Below the pieces are notes generated by a model that saw only the letters and a list, made by a program, of their open reading frames with translations, did not search any database and was not told the DNA's origin. The position numbers were made by a program, and so were the translations under genes. A stretch of 64,000 nucleotides of DNA, from assembly GCA_036504975.1 (NCBI GenBank), contig DASXUF010000049.1, positions 16,058 to 80,057 on the forward strand, read 5' to 3'. This document shows positions 59,628-64,000 of the stretch, in pieces. Position 1 is the first letter of the stretch, and every line of letters starts with the position of its first letter. Origin of the DNA: Candidatus Binatia bacterium. Lineage in GTDB: Bacteria; Desulfobacterota; Binatia; UBA9968.

Positions 59628-61409
59628 TCAACGCAAGTGGGCGCTGCGACTGCCCAGTCCGTAGCGCTTGCCGACAACGTAGTAGGCCAGGATCAGCGGC
59701 ATCAAGCAGGCGAGCAGCACGATCGTTATGGCGGAGGCGACGCCGTAGTTGCCGCTGATCCAGATATTCCAGACGACGACCGGAAGCGTGATGTTCTTCG
59801 GCGTGAAGAGCACGGTCGCCACCGTCAGCTCGCGGTAGGTGATCAGCGCCATCCAGAGCCAGCCGTTCAGCAGCGCCGGCCAGACGAGCGGCGCGAGGAT
59901 GCTGCGCGCCGTCCTCAGGCCGCTCGCGCCGCTGATGGTCGCGGCCTCCTCCAGCTCAGGGTGGATCTGTATGAGCGCTGTGTTCAACACCCGCGTGCCG
60001 AAGCTCAGCCGCTCCACGACGTAGACGATCGCCAGAAGTGTCACGGTGCCGTACAAGGGAAGCTCCTTGAGCACGAACAGGGCGACGAAAAGCGCGCCCA
60101 CGCCGAAGATGATCCCGGGAACCGCATGCGGCAGGAAGGCGAAGAAGTCGAGCACGGCGCTGAAGCGCGAGCGCGAACGCACCACCATCCAGGAAAAGCC
60201 GAAGCTCACGAGCAGCGCCACGGTCGGAACCACGGCCATGAGGATGAGCGTGTTGGCGGCGCCGCGCGCCAGCAGATCCAGCGGGATATTGCGGAAGTTC
60301 TGCCACGACAGGCTGCTCCACGCCGACGCCGAGGGCGGCTGAAAAAACGGCAGGCTCGAAGCCCACAGGAGCAAGAGCAGGGGAATAATTTTACTGAGCA
60401 ACAGATAGAGACCGATGAAGATCCACGCCGGCGCCGTCCATTTGCCGAGCTCATACTGGCGCGGCCGGTAGCCCTTGCCGGTAACCACCTGATAGCGATT
60501 GGCGCGCCGGAGAATGCCGCCGTACCAGTAGGAAAGGGCCAGCGCAATGACCACCATGAAGGCGCTCATCGCCGCCGTGGGGCCGTAGTCGGGGAGCGAC
60601 TCGCCGGTCACCGTCTGGGCGTAGACGAAAGTGCTGAAGGTATAGATGCGATTGCTGAGGCCGAGAATCGCCGGCGTGTCGAACGAGGCGATAGCGATGG
60701 TGAAAACATACAACGCGCTTGCCAGGATGCCCGGACGCATCAAGGGGAGAAAGACGCGTCTCAGCATCTGGCCGAAGCTGGCGCCGTGGATCGTGGCCGC
60801 CTCCTCCAGCGCCGGGTCCATGGAGCGAAAGCTCGCCGAGGAGAGTATGAAGGCGAGCGAGGCGAGGCTGAGCCCCTGCACCCAGCCCATGCCGACGATG
60901 CTCGTGATGTTGAAAGGCGCCTGCGCTGTCCCGGTCAGGGCGACGATCCATCGGTTGACCATGCCGATGCGTGGATGGAGAAGAAAGAGCCAGCCCATGG
61001 CGAGAAAAAAACCCGGGAGAAGAAGGCTCAAACTGACGACCGTGTAGACCACCGATTTCCCGGGCAGATCGGTTCTCTCCACCAGCCAGGCGATGGCGAT
61101 GCCGAAAAAGAGGCTCACGGCCACCGTAATCAACGAGAAGGCCAAGGTATTGGACAGCGCGGTCACGACGAAAGGATCCGCGTAGAGCTTGATATAGTTT
61201 TGCAAGCTAAATTTAGCTTCCGGCGTTCCCGGCAGGCCGGCGATGAAGCTGAGCCAGAAAACGGTGAAGAGTATGCCCAGGACGATCGCTACGACAGGCA
61301 GGATCAATAACCAGAGAGGATTGACGCCGGAAATCCGCGCGCGTATTCCCGCCGGTTCTTCAGCCTCGAGCGGCAGGCCCGTCCCTCGTGTCGCCGGTTG
61401 CGGGTTCAT
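59628..61409 (-). CDS. ABC transporter permease, FbpB-type (two fused permease units)
   Basis: This 593-aa inner-membrane protein has about twelve membrane segments in two homologous halves. The EAA loops are LEEAATIHGASFGQMLRRVF in the first half and LEEAATISGASGLRTARSIL in the second, showing the internal duplication typical of iron(III)-type permeases. It forms the channel for the ATPase encoded at 55813. It starts 5 bp after the stop of paralogue 3, so those two genes are one unit. Confidence 0.9.
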   Translation of the reverse strand: MNPQPATRGTGLPLEAEEPAGIRARISGVNPLWLLILPVVAIVLGILFTVFWLSFIAGLPGTPEAKFSLQNYIKLYADPFVVTALSNTLAFSLITVAVSLFFGIAIAWLVERTDLPGKSVVYTVVSLSLLLPGFFLAMGWLFLLHPRIGMVNRWIVALTGTAQAPFNITSIVGMGWVQGLSLASLAFILSSASFRSMDPALEEAATIHGASFGQMLRRVFLPLMRPGILASALYVFTIAIASFDTPAILGLSNRIYTFSTFVYAQTVTGESLPDYGPTAAMSAFMVVIALALSYWYGGILRRANRYQVVTGKGYRPRQYELGKWTAPAWIFIGLYLLLSKIIPLLLLLWASSLPFFQPPSASAWSSLSWQNFRNIPLDLLARGAANTLILMAVVPTVALLVSFGFSWMVVRSRSRFSAVLDFFAFLPHAVPGIIFGVGALFVALFVLKELPLYGTVTLLAIVYVVERLSFGTRVLNTALIQIHPELEEAATISGASGLRTARSILAPLVWPALLNGWLWMALITYRELTVATVLFTPKNITLPVVVWNIWISGNYGVASAITIVLLACLMPLILAYYVVGKRYGLGSRSAHLR

Positions 61410-61414
61410 GCCGC

Positions 61415-62518
61415 CTATCGCACGCGCAAGATCTTACGCAGCTCGTCGCTGAGCTTGCCGATCTCGGGATGCTCCGTAACGAATTTCACGTCGACCCTGA
61501 GCGGGTCGACGCCGCGCGCCGTCAGCTCCTTCAACGCCGCCGCCGACTGGGAGCCGGGAAGGGAGTGGTGATCGGTGAAGTGAGTGGCGAAGACGACCTT
61601 CTGCCCCTCGTCGGTGAGCGCCATGTTGATGAAGAGCTTGGCGAGATTCGGATGAGCGGCGCCGCGCGGCACTCCCAGATGGAGAAATGCGACGGTCGCG
61701 GCGTTCTCCGGAATCGTATGCCCGAGCGGCGCGCCGTGCGCCTGCTGCCGGCGCACCTGATGGCCGCCGCCGTCGAGCGCCAGCATGTGGAATTCCCCGC
61801 TGATGATGCGCTCGTTCTCGCTCGCGCGAATCAAGCCGCCGACCTGCTCGGAGAGACGCCGGATGAACGCCGTGATTTTTTCCACGCTCCATTCCGGCCG
61901 ATAGGCGATGCGATCGAAGATCGCGGCGTTCTGGGTCGAAGCGATCTTTCCCTTCCAGCGCGGCTGCAAAAGATCTTCGAGCTTCCTGGGAAGATCCGCC
62001 GGCCGGACCAGGCCACTGTTGTAAGTGACGCCGGAGAGGATCGTGGCGATCTCGACGCCGATATTGTTCGGCGTCACGAACTCTTTTCTGACGCGAGGGG
62101 AAAGCCGCGCGTAGGCGTACTCCTCGAGGATCTTCCGCTCCAGGAGCGCGCCGAAGTGAGATTCCGTGCCCAACAGGATGTCGGTCGAGGGCCTTCGCCC
62201 CGCCGTGACCTCCTGCGTGATCTTCCCGGCCATGTCGGTCATCGACGGGCCGGGCGTAAACTGGAGCTTGAGCCTGACGCCGTACATCCGTTGAAACAGC
62301 GCGTCGAATTTTTTGGCGCCCTCGCTGCCGCCCAAAAGAGTCTGGCTCCAGGACAACTCGAACGCGCTCTCGCCGGACTCCTTCGCCGCCGCGATCAGAC
62401 GTCTGACTTCCTCGGAGTGGGCCGCCGGCGCTGTCTCTGGAGACACAGCGGCGCTCAGCTCTGCGGCATCGACATTCATCAGCCCAAACGCCGCTAGCGC
62501 GAAAAGGATTGTCTTCAA
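61415..62518 (-). CDS. Extracellular solute-binding protein, Fbp type, paralogue 3
   Basis: The protein has 367 aa with a signal peptide (MKTILFALAAFGLMNVDAAE). It shares GPSMTDMAGKITQEVTAG, STDILLGTESHFGALLERKI and GVPRGAAHPNLAKLFINMAL with paralogues 1 and 2, with somewhat more change. It is the first gene of the - strand transporter operon and is divergent from a fourth binding-protein gene, with a shared promoter region of 105 bp. Confidence 0.86.
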   Translation of the reverse strand: MKTILFALAAFGLMNVDAAELSAAVSPETAPAAHSEEVRRLIAAAKESGESAFELSWSQTLLGGSEGAKKFDALFQRMYGVRLKLQFTPGPSMTDMAGKITQEVTAGRRPSTDILLGTESHFGALLERKILEEYAYARLSPRVRKEFVTPNNIGVEIATILSGVTYNSGLVRPADLPRKLEDLLQPRWKGKIASTQNAAIFDRIAYRPEWSVEKITAFIRRLSEQVGGLIRASENERIISGEFHMLALDGGGHQVRRQQAHGAPLGHTIPENAATVAFLHLGVPRGAAHPNLAKLFINMALTDEGQKVVFATHFTDHHSLPGSQSAAALKELTARGVDPLRVDVKFVTEHPEIGKLSDELRKILRVR

Positions 62519-62574
62519 GCATGCGCTCCGGTCGGTCGCAGTCGCGCCGATAAAAATGGGCAGAGTTTAGGTCT

Positions 62575-62603
62575 TTGACATTGCTCAGTCAAGGTAATAA
62601 CTA
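62575..62603 (+). promoter_or_regulatory. Promoter with overlapping inverted repeat before the divergent binding-protein gene
   Basis: A consensus TTGACA and TAACTA stand 17 bp apart, 20 bp upstream of the ATG at 62624. The -35 box is part of TTGAC-8 bp-GTCAA, an inverted repeat that could be an operator. It may regulate both divergent transporter genes. Confidence 0.5.
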
Positions 62604-62623
62604 AGGCTCTGGGGCGCGCCGGC

Positions 62624-63766
62624 ATGTTAAGTAAATTCACGCTCTGGAAGCTCAGTTGCCTTCTACTGCTTTTCCCGTCCGTCACTCTATCCGCAACCTT
62701 GCCAAAATCAACCGAAGAGATATTGCAAAGGCTCAAGCTCGATCCCGTTATTCTCGCCAACGTGGAGAGCGAGCTCCAGGTGCCCAAAGATTGGATCGAG
62801 CGCGCGCGCAAAGAGGGCAAGGTTAGAATATTCGCCACCCTCGAGCCGGCCCAACTGAACACGCTCCTCGCCCCCTTCAAAGAACGATATCCTTTCATCG
62901 CCGTGGAGACCGCCGAGGCAAGCCGCGAGGACCGCGCCGTGAGAACTCTGGTCGCCTACAAGTCGGGGAGAATCTTCACCGACGTTCTGGAGGCGGTCGG
63001 CGGGACTTTCTATATGTTCAAAGAGGAGAATGCTCTGGAAGATCTCCGCAGCATCCCGACAGTCAAGAATCTGCCTGAAGGAACCAAAGACCCGGAAGGG
63101 CTCTGGGTCGGCACCTACAAACTTTACTGGTGCATGGCTTACAGCACCCGATCGGTCAGGAAAGAGGATTTGCCGAAAAAATGGGAAGACCTGCTCACCA
63201 ACCCGAGGTGGCGCGGCGGCAATATAGGTCTGGTCAACCGTCCCAATCTCTGGCTCCTCCAGTTGTGGAAGACCAAGGGAGAAAAATGGGCGCGCGATTT
63301 TATCGCTCGACTTTTTAGCGATGTGAAGCCGCAGCTCCGCAAGGAAGGGGGGAGTTCGCTCCTGGAACTGCTCGCGGCCGGCGAATTCCATGCGGTGATA
63401 CCGGCCAACCCGGCGCGCACCTATCAGAAAGTTTCAGCCGGGGCGCCGCTCGGTTATCACTGTCCCGAGCCCGCCCCTGCGTCCGTGAACGAAGCGGTCA
63501 TTTTGAAGGGCGCGACCAACCAATACGCGGCGCGGCTCTATCTCAACTGGCTCTTGAGCAAAGAAGGGCAAATCGCGTTGTACGCCGCTCAACGCGCGAC
63601 TCCCGTGCACCGGGATTTGGCGCGCAAGGAATTTATCCCGTTTGCCGACTCGATTCTGGGACGAGAAGAAAGTTTTCGCGATCCGGGGTTGGAAACGAAA
63701 GTTCTCCCCAGGCTGCTTGAGGTCTGGAGCGATTGGTGGTCGCGCGGCGGGACTCGCTTGAGATAG
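62624..63766 (+). CDS. Extracellular solute-binding protein, divergent fourth copy
   Basis: The protein has 380 aa with a signal peptide (MLSKFTLWKLSCLLLLFPSV, about 1-24). The fold matches iron(III)-type binding proteins: WIERARKEGKVRIFATLEPA, TDVLEAVGGTFYMF, KWEDLLTNPRWRGGNIGLV and YLNWLLSKEGQIALY. It lacks the STDILLGTESH block of the other three, so it is not part of that recent expansion. It has its own promoter. Whether it works with the permease encoded nearby is uncertain. Confidence 0.84.
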   Translation: MLSKFTLWKLSCLLLLFPSVTLSATLPKSTEEILQRLKLDPVILANVESELQVPKDWIERARKEGKVRIFATLEPAQLNTLLAPFKERYPFIAVETAEASREDRAVRTLVAYKSGRIFTDVLEAVGGTFYMFKEENALEDLRSIPTVKNLPEGTKDPEGLWVGTYKLYWCMAYSTRSVRKEDLPKKWEDLLTNPRWRGGNIGLVNRPNLWLLQLWKTKGEKWARDFIARLFSDVKPQLRKEGGSSLLELLAAGEFHAVIPANPARTYQKVSAGAPLGYHCPEPAPASVNEAVILKGATNQYAARLYLNWLLSKEGQIALYAAQRATPVHRDLARKEFIPFADSILGREESFRDPGLETKVLPRLLEVWSDWWSRGGTRLR

Positions 63767-63788
63767 CCGAAGAAGGCAGAGACCCAGC

Positions 63789-63905
63789 GGGTTGCTGCAG
63801 TTCGTGCTTCGACAAAGCTCAGCACGAACGGACATCCGAAGATCCCTCCGTTCGCCCTGAGCGCCGTCGAAGGGTGAACGGTAGGTTTTTCAGCAGTCCT
63901 GCTAC
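63789..63905. repeat. REP-like palindrome, family B, copy 2
   Basis: GTGCTTCGAC..CTCAGCACGAACGGA pairs with TCCGTTCGCCCTGAG..GTCGAAG, and TTTTTCAGCAGTCCTGCTAC matches the right end of the copy at 54519. Its right end supplies the stop codon of the molybdenum-subunit gene at the window edge. It lies between convergent genes. Confidence 0.75.
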
Positions 63906-64000
63906 CGCTGCTTCGCCTTGAGTCCGGCAAGAACTTTCTCGGCCGTGACGGGAAGTTCTGTAATGCGCACGCCGGTGGCATTGAAGACGGCGTTCGCTAC
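63902..64000 (-). CDS. Xanthine dehydrogenase-type molybdopterin-binding subunit, C-terminal fragment
   Basis: The frame is open to the window edge, so only the last 32 residues are visible. VANAVFNATGVRITELPVTA followed by EKVLAGLKAKQR is the standard C-terminal signature of large subunits of the aldehyde oxidase/xanthine dehydrogenase family. The rest of the gene lies beyond the right edge. Such enzymes hydroxylate or oxidise aromatic or heterocyclic compounds, which would fit the aromatic module 10 kb away, but that link is speculation. The stop codon lies in repeat B. Confidence 0.8.
   Translation of the reverse strand, partial: VANAVFNATGVRITELPVTAEKVLAGLKAKQR

Noticed and set aside
1-64000. 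CRISPR array
   Set aside because: No series of regularly spaced direct repeats of 24-40 bp was seen; the repeated sequences are dispersed palindromes.
1-64000. Insertion sequences or prophage
   Set aside because: No transposase, integrase or phage structural gene was recognised in any frame.

Overview
The window is GC-rich DNA with dense, overlapping genes. It looks like a piece of chromosome from an uncultured Gram-negative bacterium. Signal peptides, lipoproteins, a Wzz/Wzx/Wzy-type envelope polysaccharide pathway, a tRNA-Sec, several NMT1- and Fbp-type transporters, UbiD and Rieske enzymes, and abundant REP-like palindromes together resemble soil or groundwater deltaproteobacterial-grade lineages (for example Binatota or Rokubacteria-like). 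That placement is inference; no rRNA or universal marker is present.

Positions 1-35.8 kb hold a large exopolysaccharide locus of the kind linked to the XrtA/PEP-CTERM system, mostly on the + strand. In order it encodes the end of a Wzz/GumC chain-length protein, a GspA-like AAA ATPase, a BY-kinase (CpsD), the priming polyprenyl glycosylphosphotransferase, an O-antigen ligase/Wzy-like protein, four GT4 and one GT2 glycosyltransferases, three FemAB/CelD-like acyltransferases, a DegT-like aminotransferase, a NodB deacetylase, a Wzx-like flippase, two AsnB-type amidotransferases, a heparinase II/III-like enzyme, and an AlgD-type GDP-mannose 6-dehydrogenase whose predicted catalytic Cys is residue 268. 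Two secreted paralogues of an unrecognised repeat (beta-propeller-like) family are embedded here. The larger one is transcribed away from a two-component pair: a histidine kinase with a HEAT-like N-terminal region and a LuxR-type response regulator. No exosortase or PEP-CTERM protein is visible in the window. The operon ends in a GT-C-like membrane protein followed by a truncated GT2 start, so the locus seems to have lost its 3' end.

Positions 35.9-48.8 kb are a mixed accessory region, mostly on the - strand. It has a 47-aa lipoprotein with a strong terminator, an SsuABC/NrtABC-like ABC transporter, NDH-2, a nucleotidyltransferase with a metallophosphoesterase, and a set of small membrane or stress-type proteins (DUF2231, DUF3309, DUF3096, DUF1328, a peptidoglycan-binding-domain protein) around a LigD that lacks its phosphoesterase domain. 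A trypsin-like protease and tRNA-Sec (selC) follow.

Positions 48.8-55.4 kb encode a putative aromatic-acid module. A Rieske oxygenase and a Gfo/Idh/MocA dihydrodiol-dehydrogenase-like gene overlap on the - strand. A UbiD-family and a class II aldolase-family decarboxylase candidate lie on the + strand. Between the two pairs is an ATPase-DUF4143 gene with a palindromic operator.

Positions 55.8-63.8 kb hold an Fbp-type ABC transporter with one ATPase, one fused permease and three paralogous binding proteins, plus a fourth, divergent binding protein. The window ends in the C-terminus of a xanthine-dehydrogenase-type molybdenum subunit. At least five families of palindromic intergenic repeats occur. 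The most striking is a ~365-bp double inverted-repeat element with two full copies and one internally deleted copy.
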